Shown here: positions 40,856-52,545 of the stretch, piece by piece
Layout: the number at the start of each line of letters is the position of its first letter
Position numbering within the stretch: position 1 is the first letter of the stretch
Origin: Rutidosis leptorrhynchoides
Taxonomy: Eukaryota > Streptophyta > Magnoliopsida > Asterales > Asteraceae
Direction: 5' to 3'
DNA: 64,000 bases
NCBI RefSeq assembly: GCF_046630445.1
Contig: NC_092337.1
Location: forward strand, 194,219,001 to 194,283,000
Made by a program: the position numbers and the translations under genes
Notes under the pieces: generated by a model
What the model saw: only the letters and a program-made list of their open reading frames with translations
What the model was told of the DNA's origin: nothing
Databases searched by the model: none

Positions 40856-43489
40856 GATAAGTTTTTAAATTCTAAAAAGACTAGTGGGTATTTTCTCTCT
40901 CCTAAAAGGGCGATCCGACCACTGTTCACCGTCGAATATTTAGTTTTTTCTTTTGATTTTTGCATCTCACCACCCCCGCCAATCGATTCAGACATACTAG
41001 AATTGCAAAACCTGAAATTTTCATTCAGTTCCGACCACCACTGCCACCACACGTGCCACCTTGTTCCGCTGCCGGTATTCCACGCGCCGGCGCGTGAGCC
41101 TCTGTTCCACCGCCGTTCGCTGCCGTTTTCTTCCAGTTCGACTGTCTTGGATCTCCGACCAAAACCCTGGTGAGTATTGGTCTGATTTGTTGCTTTCAAA
41201 TTTGAGTTATAGTTCGATCCTGCTATCTCTGCTATTGCTATCTGCTGTGTATCATGGTGTCCAAGAAGAAGAAAAAGTACCAAGATTTAACGGCGACTGC
41301 TACTAGGGTTTTGCGAAACCGATCGGTTAGTCGTGGAACAGCGGATGCGGCTTCTAAAAGTGGAGAAGTGTCTTCATCTAATTCTGATGGGGATCGTTCA
41401 TCTCAGATTATTGATGGTGTCGTACGTTCCAATCTGATGGGAGATGAAGTTGATCAGCCAAATAAGAACGAGGGAGATGTGCCAAATGATCAACCTGGGA
41501 AGGATAATCGTGATTCAGAGGGGATGATTCTGAAAACCTATAGTTCTAGAAAGAGGAAGGGTAAAGTGAACCAGTTGATTGATGTTGGGGATGGTCCGTC
41601 TAAAGAAAAGAAGAGTGCTCAATTTGTTCCTTATGCTGGTGATTCTTCTATTCCTGCTAATGAAAAAATACTCCCTGAAGTAATTAAAAAACGCAAGGGT
41701 AACAGGAAGAAAGGTGGATATGGTAAGAATTCTGTTGTAACTGATCATTCTATTGATGATATTGTAGCTAGTAACGACGATATTATTGCTAAATCTATTG
41801 GTGAAACAATTGCTGTTGCTAAATCGACTGTTTCTGCTAGTCCTGTTGTATTCTTTAAGAGTTCAAAAGATGGTAGTTGTAATGAGGTTGATGTAAACCT
41901 AGTGGCTGCTGCTGAGAATGCTGTTAAGTTATTTAAGAATGATGGTATTAGAGAGTCAATTGTTGTTCCTGATGATTTCTCCCAATTTACATTGGGTGGC
42001 AATGTAACTTTAATGAATACGCAGGATAATAATAGTGGTGATAAAGATAATGTTGTTTCTGGGATTAAATCTACAACAATGGAAGGGGTTGAGACTAGTG
42101 ATGGGCAAGGCAATACAAATACTAAATCCCCAAGAGCATGGGTAAATCCAAACATCACTTTTGCTGACTTCTTAAAACAAAACAAAGATGAAGAAGAATT
42201 AAAAATGGAGTTCATTCCTCCTGTTTTAATGTCTAATGGTCAAAAGAGAGTAGTTTTCTCCGCTAAGGAGGTTAAGAAGGGCGGTAGTGCATTTTCTCTT
42301 CAATTATATGGGTATTTTATTGGAACTTCTATGGATTATAGGGTTGTTAATGCCCATCTAAGGAGAATGTGGCGGAGGTATGACCTTAAAGAAATCGTCA
42401 AAACAGCTGCATAATTTTATTTATGCAAATTTAATAATGAAAAGGGTATGAAGGAGGTTCTTGAGAGTGGTCCATGGTTAGTTAATAATGTTCCTTTTTC
42501 GTGAATCAGTGGGAACCTGGGGTTTGGCTTGAAAAAATTGAACCTGAAAAAGTTCCAATTTGGATTTGCATTCACAATATACCCATTGAACTATAGAGTG
42601 GCAGAAGTATAGGTAAACTTGTTAGTGGTATTGGTAGGCCTATGTTGATGGACAAAGTTACTTCAGAGAGATGTTTAAGTAAAAGTGGAAGACTAGGTTT
42701 TGCTAGAGTTTTGACTGAAGTCAATGCAGCTGATGACCTTCCTAGCTTTGTCGAATTTTTCTATCATGTGATTGGTTCTTTTCCAGCCAAAGTGGGTAAA
42801 CTTGAGGTGACTTATAATGAAAACCGCCTTTATGCACTCATTGCAAAGTGTTTGGCCACTCTTTTACTACTTGCAAAATCAGGCCTAAAACAGAAGATGA
42901 AGTATCTGCACAAGTGTTAAAAGACGCTTCGAAAATCAACAATGATGGTGAAACAGTTGATTTAAATAACCAGTGTGTTGAGGACGGCTCTAAAGTTGTT
43001 GGTAAGAAAGGAAGGGTATTTCATAAGTTGAATTTTGATAATAATAATAAAAGTCAATGGCAGTCAACAGAAGCAAAAGGTATCAAGCAAAATGCAGTTA
43101 AGAATAATTATGGTATTAAAGACAATATTGCTGTGGAGGAAACAAATTGGAATGTGGAGTCCCAGAAAAATCGAAATCATAATGTTTTAAGGAAAAGAGA
43201 TAAAGGCAAGGGCATTGATGGTGAAGGTAATAATAAGACATATTCCAAAGATAGAATTGAAACAAACAATCCTTTTTATGTATTAGTAGATGATGAGGGA
43301 AATGGTGATTGATGTTAAGTTTGATAATACTGCTCCGAAATCAGGGTATTCTACATCTTGTTAGTCTCTTACTTTATATCTAGTATAGGTCCTCGAGTTT
43401 CGCTCAAATTAGTGTTACTCATGTTGTAATCCTCGTTGTATCATTTCCTTATCAATAAAATTATCTTGCTTTTCAAAAAAAAAAAAAAA
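40856..43489 (+). mobile_element. ORF1-only LINE (L1-type) insertion with poly(A) tail
   Basis: The insertion is bounded by a 15-bp direct repeat, AAAAGACAACTCAAA (40841-40855 and 43486-43500). It ends in an A-run (43475-43489) preceded by an AATAAA-like signal (TCAATAAAATT). It carries about 400 bp of 5' leader, a DUF4283-type ORF1 and about 160 bp of 3' UTR. There is no ORF2 (endonuclease/RT). This is the structure of a non-autonomous, internally deleted L1-like element mobilised in trans. Confidence 0.8.
41254..43312 (+). pseudogene. LINE ORF1 protein (DUF4283 plus CX2CX4HX4C zinc knuckle), broken
   Basis: The first 386 codons are open (MVSKKKKKYQ start, Ser/Asp/Lys-rich N-terminus). The DUF4283-like RNA-binding region begins near the end of that frame (SLQLYGYFIGTSMDYRVV). 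It is interrupted by TAA at 42412-42414, continues (KFNNEKGMKEVLESGPWLV), shifts frame in a T-run near 42495, has TAG at about 42593-42595, and shifts again near 42825 just before the knuckle CTHCKVFGHSFTTC. The last 150 codons are Lys/Asn-rich and end at 43312. The family is typical of plant L1 ORF1 proteins that coat LINE RNA. Two stops and two frameshifts make this copy non-functional. Confidence 0.8.
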
Positions 43490-43500
43490 GACAACTCAAA

Positions 43501-43858
43501 ACAAATTCATCATTCTTCAACAAAAAACGGATGACCATTGCATAGATGATTAACTGTTTTAGAAATAACAACACGCATTTAAACACTAAATTAATAATAA
43601 CAAAATAAGCATCAGACATGAAGGCATATTACATAGGCATAAAATGTGGAAATTGGCAGCCATATAGTAAAGAAATTTGCATACGTGTAAAGAAATTAAT
43701 GTGAGAAATTAGAAACTACATTACATAATATGTAACCAAACATTAATAAATTTTGTTGAACATCAGATGTCCGACTTACCGAATTATCAACAATTGGAGA
43801 AACTGAGGGATTATATACTGCAATAACAAAAGCATATACCATCAGTAATTTAATGCAA
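43501..43858. other. Intergenic, nothing recognised
   Basis: AT-rich sequence without an ORF, repeat or RNA-gene signal that I can support. Confidence 0.4.
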
Positions 43859-44604
43859 TCTATATAGTCTAATAAACTTCTAAAATAATGATGTCATCAT
43901 TTAACTAATTTTATTTCAATTTCATAAATGATGATGTCATTAATATTTTATATATTAATTCTATTAAATCTTCTTAATTAATTAAATATTAAAAAACAAC
44001 ATAATGCCATAAAAAACATGCAAAATAAAACAAATTTAACGATTATTATGGAAAAAAATAAAACACTCTATACAATCTTATGATAAAACATCTCATGACC
44101 ATATGTACAATATTTGAAACATTATGCATAACCTTATGATAAAACACCTACATGACCATATTTACAAACTTTAAATCAAATTCTACAATCTTCTACAGAA
44201 CACCCAATGAACACATCTACAAATTTAATTGTATTTTAATTTTCTAAAAAAAAATTCAAAAAACATTTATTATTTATTAATAATTATTATTATAAATAAA
44301 AATACTCAACATTGAGCAAACTTTATTATTATTATTTATTTTTATTATATAATTATAACTATACTTATCATATTATCAATATTCAAATATGAATTCTATT
44401 TACGAGATTAACAACGTTACATACGTATGTGAAAATACATGTCTCTATATATTTGTAAAAACGCCGACAAGTTTCTTAGTTGAATCCATGGTTCCAAGGT
44501 CATTAAAATAAATGACTTTAGCATTTACATTCACTTAATACTTAAAACGTGTCATTATATTTTTTCGTTTAAACAAACCCGTGATTCCACGGGTCATTTC
44601 CTAG
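43859..44604 (+). mobile_element. Small non-autonomous Helitron
   Basis: It begins TCTATATAGTC after an A. It ends with a 7-bp hairpin (ACCCGTG, ATTC loop, CACGGGT; 44577-44594), six bases, then CTAG followed by T. This is the canonical TC...hairpin...CTRR layout with insertion between A and T. The 746 bp between are AT-rich and non-coding, with an inner ATGATGTCATCAT palindrome-like stretch. The 3' end is convincing; the 5' end is the best candidate, an alternative being TCTCTATATATTTG near 44442. Confidence 0.6.
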
Positions 44605-45045
44605 TTAGTTACTAATAGTAAAAGACTATATCCAACAACTTGAAATAAATTAGAGAACAATTAATCATATCTTACCATTTGTATACATGGAAGTGTGATC
44701 TGAGGGTAGGCATTGTAGGTGAAAATCTCAGCCATCTCAAAAGTATTAGCACTCGGAGAACTTTTGTACTATTAAATGAAGGAATCTGAGATGACCATGA
44801 TTTCTCAGTGCGTTTCTCATTGTCATCTGTATATATGTGTAGCAAATGGTACAAAGACCACCACTACTAACACCAACTCCAAATGAACAACAATCTAACC
44901 AAAACTTTTTCACCTTTTATTATTGGTATTTTTTCAAACAAAATAATAACTGAATGCTAACCTGGACAAAAAAAAATACCCAAAAACAAAAACCACAAAT
45001 GCATAGACCATGACAAAACTATGATTAGTATGGAATAAAGCATCA
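44605..45045. other. Intergenic, nothing recognised
   Basis: No ORF or repeat that I can support. Confidence 0.4.
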
Positions 45046-45054
45046 AAATGAATA

Positions 45055-45496
45055 GGGTTAAGGCTACTCAAGGTCCATATACTTTTCATTTTGTCCCGAT
45101 GTAGTCCATATACCCAAAAAAATACTATTATAGTCCATAAACTTTTAAAAAGTGTATCGATGTAGTCCATAAGGTAACCTGTTACCGGTTAAACAAGTCA
45201 CTTTTCGTTTACATCGATACACTTTTGAAAGTTTACGGCCTACATCGATACACTTTTTGAAAGCATGTGAACTACATTAGTACTTTTTTTTGGGTATATG
45301 GACTACATCGGGACAAAAAAAATTTATACTTTTTTGAAGATCAACGGTTTAAAATCGATCAACCTTATTTATCAGGTCAATGGACTATATCGATACATTC
45401 TTTTAAAGTTTATGGACTATAATAGTATTTTTTTTGGGTATATGGACTACATCGGGACAAAATGAAAAGTATATGGACCTTGAGTAGCCTTAACCC
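45055..45496. mobile_element. MULE-type MITE with ~100-bp terminal inverted repeats
   Basis: The ends GGGTTAAGGCTACTCAAGG... and its reverse complement pair almost perfectly for about 100 bp. The only differences are one A-run length change and a few inner bases. The flanks AAATGAATA (45046-45054) and AAATGAAAA (45497-45505) match at 8 of 9 positions, as expected for a 9-bp Mutator target duplication. The interior (442 bp in all) has further copies of CTACATCGATACACTTTT-like units and no coding capacity. Confidence 0.8.
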
Positions 45497-45505
45497 AAAT
45501 GAAAA

Positions 45506-46514
45506 TATCATAAATTTAACAACATGCAAAAATCAACTATGTAATGGAAATCATAAAAAAAAAGCAACATTAATAAAGAGTGGATACAAATACCTTAGAA
45601 TCTGGACAAAATTTGGAGACAAAGCGAAAGCTACATAAAAGAAGAAAAATTCGTGAACATTAAAAGGAGAAATTCACAAAGGAATTTTAGATTAAAAAAG
45701 AAAATAACAGCTTGTCAAGCTGGCCTAAAAATTTAAATTCTTAATTATTACTGTATATATACAAACATAGCTGATATTCTCTAGTTATTTTTCTTATACA
45801 CAATATCTAGACAGTGGTGGTGTTACCTGTCATCGTTTATGATTTCTGTTGGTTAAAAGATTTGAATTCGTAGTAGTTTTGTTGGTTCTTCTGGTATGCT
45901 TTCGAAATTCCGTTTGCAACCCGAATTCAGAGATTTTTGGATTTGCGATTATTTGGTCCCATTTTCAGTGGGCTCACATATGAAATTTGAAATTATGTTT
46001 TCTGAGTTTGGTTGCAAGATTCGTTCAAAACACCATCAGATCAAATGATGGTTCTCCAACAAAATCGAAAATCCCTGGTGTTAAATCGCAATGCGTGCAA
46101 CAGAATTGAAAACCCTAGATATAGAAAACGATCGCAAAGAGAAAATGAGAGGGGAAGAAGAGACGAACAGTAGGTGGGTTTTTTTTTTTCGTTTTTAAAT
46201 AGATGGATCAGATGTCGTTTTAGGGTATTTCACTATTTTGTGAAGAGATTGGTGAAATAGATGGATCAAATGTCGTTTTAGGGTATTTTGTGAAGAGAAC
46301 GACCAATATTCAGGTAGGTATTGGTATATATCTTGTAGTTCGTTAATGACTTTATTAATAAACCATAACCACTCCATTATACAAACTTTTTAGAAAGCAA
46401 ACTTATAACTTTCAAAGAGTTGTAGCTTTGAAAGTAACTTTCATATTATAACTTTCAAAGCACAACTTTCAAATTTACCAAACGGGTTGAGTAAACAGAT
46501 CCATTCCCAAATTT
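45506..46514. other. Intergenic with a short direct duplication
   Basis: No gene recognised. A unit of about 60 bp containing ATAGATGGATCA-ATGTCGTTTTAGGG occurs twice (about 46199-46255 and 46257-46300), with the following GGGTATTT...TTTTGTGAAGAGA also repeated. Confidence 0.5.
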
Positions 46515-46740
46515 ACCACGAGCAAAGCAACTTGCACAATATATTGCAGTTGCAGCACCCATACTAAAGCCTCCTACACCAAGTTTGACTGTAAAGTCAA
46601 AGATCACGACATTAGAAACGATGTGAACAGATACATGGACAGAATGATGTGAACAAAAAATGAAACTTGCCGTTTGGAGGTTCGGTTGAAAACAGGTTCA
46701 AAACGTATGCTGCTTAAGCATCCATGCCTTCTACATCATA
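46515..46740 (-). pseudogene. Acyl-protein thioesterase / lysophospholipase-like gene fragment
   Basis: On the minus strand, 46740-46670 reads YDVEGMDA, a stop (TAA), then AAYVLNLFSTEPPNG. After what looks like an intron, 46592-46515 reads VKLGVGGFSMGAATAIYCAS and continues CFARG. Both blocks match the plant acyl-protein thioesterase family (alpha/beta hydrolases that depalmitoylate proteins), including the nucleophile elbow GFSMG. The His and Asp of the triad and both termini are absent, and there is an in-frame stop, so this is a relic. It may have been carried here by a transposon, although no element ends could be assigned. Confidence 0.65.
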
Positions 46741-48044
46741 GAAGATGAGTAAGAAGGAAGCTGAAAGAGATAAGTAAAATGAAATAGTGATGTTTGACCC
46801 GTTCCTATTGATGTCATAACACTATATGGATAATATATTTGGTCTCTTTTTATACTGGCAGATCCTAGTGGTTTTTTGATGACTATCATTTGATCATATG
46901 TGACACAATGTATAGCCATTATAATTACCTTAAAGGCATAGTCGCCTTCTTTGTGAACTAATGGTACTCGGGTTTGTGGTTGAATAATGTATTTATGACT
47001 CATCAGTTGTATGTGCCTTTGTAGTCTTTGACCCAGCATGAGCTCTTGCATCAACAATTATTTTCATAAAAATGCTCTTCCTCTGATGTGTCTGTTCTTT
47101 AGTTGAAGATTCTCTTAATTGTGCTATTTTAATTTATTATTGTAAACCAACGTTCACTCTTCAATCAACCACATGACGCCCATCATCATTAGTCCCCTGG
47201 TGATGAACCTTAAATAAGACAAATCACACAAACGATGAGCACTATAAAACCATAAACAGACATAGTTAAGACGTACCAAAATTAAAATAGAAGACAAAAC
47301 TCACCAATCAAAATTCCAGCAAGGCACATAGCTAGAGCTGCATACATCACTTTACAATGCCTGAATACAAATCGATGTTTGACATCATCTTTTAAAGATG
47401 CAGATACTTCTATCCTGAACTCCGAATGAATTTATTAACAACTTTACAATTCATAATCAAATCGAATATAATCATCATAAACTTTATCAAGTCTCGGCCA
47501 TATTCACTTATTTCATTTAACACACGAATCACACATAAGATAACAATAACCACGCATACACAAAATTAGCAATTCTTTTGTTAAAGTATTATTAAACACA
47601 AAATATAAGGAAGCTGTTTGATAAAAAAGAATTTCTTGTGTGATAAACAAGTTATAAATTAAACACAAACCTAAACCCCACCTTTCCTTTCTGTTGGAAC
47701 TAACAGCTTTTCAAGTAATCAGTCCATGTTTATACATTATTCATTTATTCATAAACTCTTAAACGAAGAAAACAAAATTACCATAAACCCTAACACCAAT
47801 TTTTATTTTTAAGTAATATGATACAAGTAATAAACTTTTCAAGTAATCATCCCTTCATAACCCATAACACTAATTTTTAGAATAAAGAACAACAAGATTA
47901 CCATAATAAATGAGAAGCTTTGGCCGGATTACAGATTCAGATGACGAAGTGGCCGGATTTCGAATGAGGTGACCGAGGTGAGTCGTGGTATCTGGAATAC
48001 AAAATCAGAAGATGAAGCATTGTTGCTAGATATCTACATCTACA
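46741..48044. other. Intergenic, possibly decayed intron/exon sequence
   Basis: No product recognised. On the minus strand a 108-codon open frame (46731-47057) shows no family motif and may be intron of the thioesterase relic. The stretch 47290-47420 (minus) reads like an exon with a hydrophobic segment (VMYAALAMCLAGILIG) but I cannot name it. Confidence 0.35.
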
Positions 48045-48245
48045 CTTCTACGACAACAACAACAACAATACCCAACCCCGCACATGCAACATATGGGGAG
48101 GTGAGATGTAGACAATCCTTCCTCTACCGTAGAGTAAGAGAGAAGTCGTTTCTTTAACCATGAGTCGAGGACCATAGGAAGAGAAAGTAATCCGCTCTCT
48201 ACTCCAGGGCAGAGAGATTGCTTTCGTGGGAACCTCCGGCTAAAA
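48045..48245 (-). repeat. SINE-like repeat with (TTG)n tail
   Basis: On the minus strand the sequence runs through CTACGGTAGAGGAAGG, CACCTCCCCATATG and GGGGTTGGGTATTG, and ends in a (TTG)n tail (plus-strand ACAACAACAACAA near 48053). This matches the general look of plant TS-type SINE 3' regions as I remember them. The tRNA-related head is not clear, so it may be 5'-truncated. Confidence 0.5.
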
Positions 48246-49157
48246 TAAAATAAAAAAAGTTTAAATAAATAAAATGAAAAGAAAAAAAGACTCCATAAAA
48301 ATAATTTAATTAAATTTCAGTAGGTTTTAAATGCCGGCCTGAAAATCAATTTACACTTCTACACTTCTCCACTATATATTAAAGTAAAGTACTATTTACC
48401 TAAGATTTTTAAAAAACAAATTACAAGAGCCAATCACCACCATTAGATGTTTTTTTTTAGGGAAATCCAATGGATGTTATTTATCTGATGTCAGAATACC
48501 TTCTCTGATGTCAGGATTATGTGTGTTTCCAAAAATACCCATTTATCAAATTATTTAACTGCCGATTCCTTAGTTTTATTTGTCTATTCACCGTAACTGA
48601 CAGGACGGTTGGTAAACTGTTGTATCAAAATTAGTTTTAGCCTAGGGTTCATTGGCAACATTCGTCAACAAGGAGAGGTAAAAACAAACTTACTGGAGTA
48701 TATCCGTTCGAATCGATTGATATTCGAAATTGCCAATCGATTCAAGCAATTTATATTTTCTTCATCGATTGTTTTGATAATAGGATTTGTATTTTAAATA
48801 ATTGCATATCAAATCAGGATTGATTCGGTCTGTTCCGTGCGCTTTATAATCAAAGAAACCCTATTGATTCGAATCTGCATCTAACCTTCAAAGAACGAAG
48901 TAAGTTCATGTAAAAATGTTATGAATTTGATATGGTTAATCAATTTTGTCCATGTACTTCTTACTTTCGTCTTACTTTTCCGTCTGTAAGATATGAGTAC
49001 TGCTTTTACATAATTTCATTATTAGTCGATTGTTGTAGGAAGATCAAATGAATCTTCATGGTAGGGTTTCAAAATTACATCCTCCTTTATATCACATCAT
49101 ACCTAGGGTTTCAAAATTGTTTACACAAAATACACACTCAATTCATTCGTAGGAAAA

Positions 49158-49396
49158 ATGCCGGCCGGACATGGATAGAGATCAAGGACCAGAGTTCTGT
49201 TCGCGAGAGGATTCAGGAAGAAAGGTACGATTCATCTATCAACATACCTTAGAACGTATCACGTTGGTGATTATATTGATGTTAAGGTGAATGGAGCTAT
49301 TCATAAAGGCATGCCTCATAAGTTCTACCATGGACGTACTGGTCAGGTCTGGAACGTTACTAAACGTGCAATCGGTGTTGAAATGAACAAGCAGGT
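49158..49396 (+). pseudogene. RPL21: 60S ribosomal protein L21 (eL21) gene fragment
   Basis: The frame from the ATG at 49158 reads MPAGHG, a stop (TAG, where the family has Leu), RSRTR, then [28 protein letters not shown] and [20 protein letters not shown], ending GVEMNKQ at an exon border. This is about the N-terminal half of eL21, a structural protein of the large ribosomal subunit, with very good conservation. The second half (the KKRIHVR-containing exon) is not found. The early stop and truncation mark it as a Helitron-captured pseudogene. Confidence 0.85.
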
Positions 49397-50028
49397 CAAT
49401 TATTTATCAATTTTTATTTCATTTTATGTTTATAGATAACAGATGATAGATATAGATGTATGTTCTGTGTATATTTGTTGCAAAATTGGATATTTAGAGT
49501 GTGATTTGTACGATTGGGGTAGCATTTTGTGCACTTTAATGTATGCAGGAACATTAAATGTCACCCGTAACTAAAGCCATTGAAGCTGCACATCCGGATG
49601 GTGGAGGCTTCAGCGGATCAAGCAGGTTAATTTTTTTTGTTATAAAACGTTTCAATTTAACAGCTACCGTTGTCCACTGTATGTTATTACTGCATATATT
49701 ACAAGCAATTAGGTCAACTGCTTTTCTAATTTGTATGATATACATTATTCTTTAATATCAATTCATGACATATGGAAGGATTTGAACTTTTTATATATAC
49801 CACTGAATATTAATGAGACATATACTATACCAATTAGTAATCTGTGTATACGATTATGTATTATGAATACTGGTTATTCATGAATTCTGTTTTTACAATT
49901 ATTAATCTTACAAATTCAGTCATGTGTCCATTTATACAATATTAAAAGAAGGGCCTTTCTTATACCTCTCAAGTTATAACTTTTCTATTCGTATGGAATG
50001 TAAACATGTATATTTTATTTTTATTTTT

Positions 50029-50064
<36 letters not shown>

Positions 50065-50082
50065 AGACTGGTGAAACCCTTT

Positions 50083-51786
50083 CCCCATTGATTGGTGGAT
50101 TGTGGTCCCAGATAGAAGCATGTATGTTGATCAGCAGACCTTGAAACTTCAGGAAAACCTCGAGGTAAGACTAGATTAAATGTGGTATTCTATAAGCTTG
50201 ACTTTTTTTTCTCAAAGTATGCTAACCTTTTGGGCCTTTTTTCTTCAAATGTAGGATGTCCCAACTGGGGAGCTACCAAAGGAACATGCTTTTATCCATT
50301 GATCGACATCTCGTACAAGCTATTGTACCTGGAACAAGACTGACTATAATGGGAACTTACAGTATATTTCATGCTGCCAAGTCGTCTACATCATAATGTT
50401 CAAACTATTATACTTGGTACATGCTTGATCTGAATTTTGCTTCTGTTTTGACCAGTCACAAAGGAGCGGTTGCAGTTAGGCATCCGTATATAAGAGTTGT
50501 AGGATTACGAGAAACAAACAAAGCTACTCGTAGCCCTGCAAATTTTACAACAGAAGAGGTATTTTGTTTAGCTTAATACAAAAATTTTAGTTTTGTGACC
50601 AAGAAAATGTCTTTATAATTACCTTTGGCTGGAGAAATAGCTTCTCGTAATCACTAGCTGCAATTTTGCGAAAGATTTTTGTTAGTGCAGCCTTTCTCAG
50701 TCACTACATATTGGGTAGACTGATTTAATGAAAAACTTTGGTATCAATTCACGTTATCAAATGAATGCAAAAATATGGATTTTGTTGCTTGGATCTTGTA
50801 TGTCGTTACTTAGTGGTTAGCATTACTATCTTTCCAGATTGATCAATTTATAAAGTTTTTAGTAGAAGGAAACGTATATGAAAACATAAGCTCCAATACT
50901 AATTTGAGATTTTATGTGGTGGTTCAGCATGAGTTTTATTTGTGAGGAGGAGCCATGGTATTAGCCAATGGGGGTGTTGTTTGTATAGATGAATTCGACA
51001 AAACGAGACCAGAGGACAAGTTAGGTTAAACTATATTTTTTTCTTATGTTCTAATAAAAATTTTAACATATTTACAATTATGTGAATTAGGGTTGTTATA
51101 CATGAAGCCATGGAACAACAAAAAATATCAATCGCTAAACTTCCGTGCTTGCAGCCGCAAACCCCCCATCAGCACGATATGATGATCTTAAGGTACATAC
51201 AGCTTCATTCGCATCATGAACCACTTGCTATTTTCAAGGCATCTGACAGCATATTTGGATTGTAAACTGCACAAGATAACATTGAATTACATACCATTAT
51301 TCTTTCAAGATTTGACTTAATCTCTACTGTGAAAGATTTCAGGATGTACAGCCAAGATAAGTTAGTTAACGGTTATTTCAGTGACTTAATAATTTGTTAA
51401 TCCGACTCTTATGATGGAAAACGAAATGAAAGTTGTGTTTTGCCTTAGCATGCTTTTTCCTTTTTGTTATACCAAAAAGGGGGACGTTTATGTATTAGTG
51501 TTCTCTTGTGTACAGCAAGCTGAAACCTAGAATTAAGAGAAGAATGAGAATAGAAAGCCATTTGTCAGAGAGAAGACGGATCGATGATCTCACAAGAATG
51601 GGCCTTAATGAATCAATAGTTAGATTCCATCTAAACTGCATTGGTCTCTGAATGTATATTTTTGTGAAAGTTTTAACCAATACGTGTTTTTGTTTCAGCA
51701 TGATAGGAGAGGGTTGATAATGATGCATCAGCGGTATGAAGTCGAATACAAGAGAGAAAGACGTGTTATTCTTAGGAGAGCTTGAA
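50083..51786 (+). pseudogene. MCM5: MCM5 replicative helicase gene fragments (multi-exon relic)
   Basis: Successive exon-like blocks match plant MCM5, a subunit of the MCM2-7 DNA replication helicase: [20 protein letters not shown] (50083-50164); DVPTGELP, a one-base frameshift near 50283, then [20 protein letters not shown] (50255-50388); HKGAVAVRHPYIRVVGLRE (50456-50560); GGAMVLANGGVVCIDEFDK (about 50940-51022, preceded by a stop); HEAMEQQKISIAK (about 51095-51136); SVLAAANPPSARYDDLK (about 51142-51192); ILSRFDLIS (about 51290-51320); and the C-terminal exons ([34 protein letters not shown]) ending at 51784-51786. The exon with the Walker A motif is missing, as is much of the region between the sensor and the C-terminus. 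It is clearly non-functional. Introns are retained, so it was captured as DNA. Confidence 0.85.
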
Positions 51787-51985
51787 ACCAGTTACTTGTT
51801 TTGAATACATTTTATTTTGCATTAACCCAATGTGTCATCAGAATTGATCGTGCACAATTAACACATTTAATTTAGGTCATGTTAGGAGTTGGAAATTGCT
51901 TGTCTATGTATATATCTATATATATGATAACATTTCAAATCGTAGCCTCTGGTTCAAACCCGCAAGGTTGCGGGTATTAAACTAG

Positions 51986-52300
51986 TTTTATAGATAATCA
52001 GAAGACGTGGCTGGAGGCAAGTGAGGTGAATGGTGGTGACGAGTTGAGTTGAGTTGTCATGTGAATTAGGATAAATAATAATAATAATTAGGGTTTTGTT
52101 TACCCTCTCCTCTTTCATTCTTTGATAATAATTTAGTCTCCCGCTGAAAGTGAAGGGATTTTCGATTTCCCTCCAAGACATTACTATTACTCCTCAATCC
52201 CTAATTTATTGTTCGTTGATTTTTTTTCTTTCTAATATTTCAAATTAATTGTTTAGTTTTATAAATAGATAAAAATAAAACATAAGGTTCTTTTATACAA
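51986..52300. other. Intergenic, nothing recognised
   Basis: Flank of the Helitron with short GAGTT repeats and an ATA/ATT run. No gene could be supported. Confidence 0.4.
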
Positions 52301-52309
52301 TTTTTTTTA

Positions 52310-52545
52310 TAAACGAGGAAATCCCTTATGAACGAGTACATTACTCCCCCATAAAGGGTAAAATTTCGGGTAATCAATCTCCTTGAACACGAGACCTGGT
52401 ACCGGGTGAATTGCGCACAAGGAGCACCCTCTGGTCACACTCCATTTTTAAACGATATGACTATGCTAGGATTAGAACCCGAGTGGTGTGATTCATTGGG
52501 CAACTCAGTAACCACTCAAACAAGCCTGAGTGGTTTATTCATTTA
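52310..52545 (-). repeat. Possible tRNA-derived SINE
   Basis: On the minus strand GAGTGGTTACTGAGTTGCC resembles an A box and CTCGGGTTCTAATCCTAGC a B box, about 35 nt apart, near the right end. The remainder leads to an A/T-rich tail at about 52300. No TSD was found. Confidence 0.35.

Larger units (their letters stand above)
48366..51985 (+). mobile_element. Gene-fragment-carrying Helitron (RPL21 and MCM5 pieces)
   Basis: The proposed 5' end is TCTCCACTATATATTAAAG. The 3' end is an 8-bp hairpin (ACCCGCAA, GG loop, TTGCGGGT; 51958-51975), then ATTAAA and CTAG (51982-51985) followed by T. The 3.6 kb between carry sense-strand, intron-containing fragments of at least two unrelated host genes. 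This is the classic content of a non-autonomous plant Helitron. No Rep/helicase sequence is present. The 3' end is strong; the 5' end is inferred, and the flank there is T rather than the usual A. Confidence 0.65.

Noticed and set aside
49158-51786. Functional RPL21 or MCM5 genes
   Set aside because: RPL21 has a stop at codon 7 and is truncated. MCM5 has stops, a frameshift and missing exons including Walker A.
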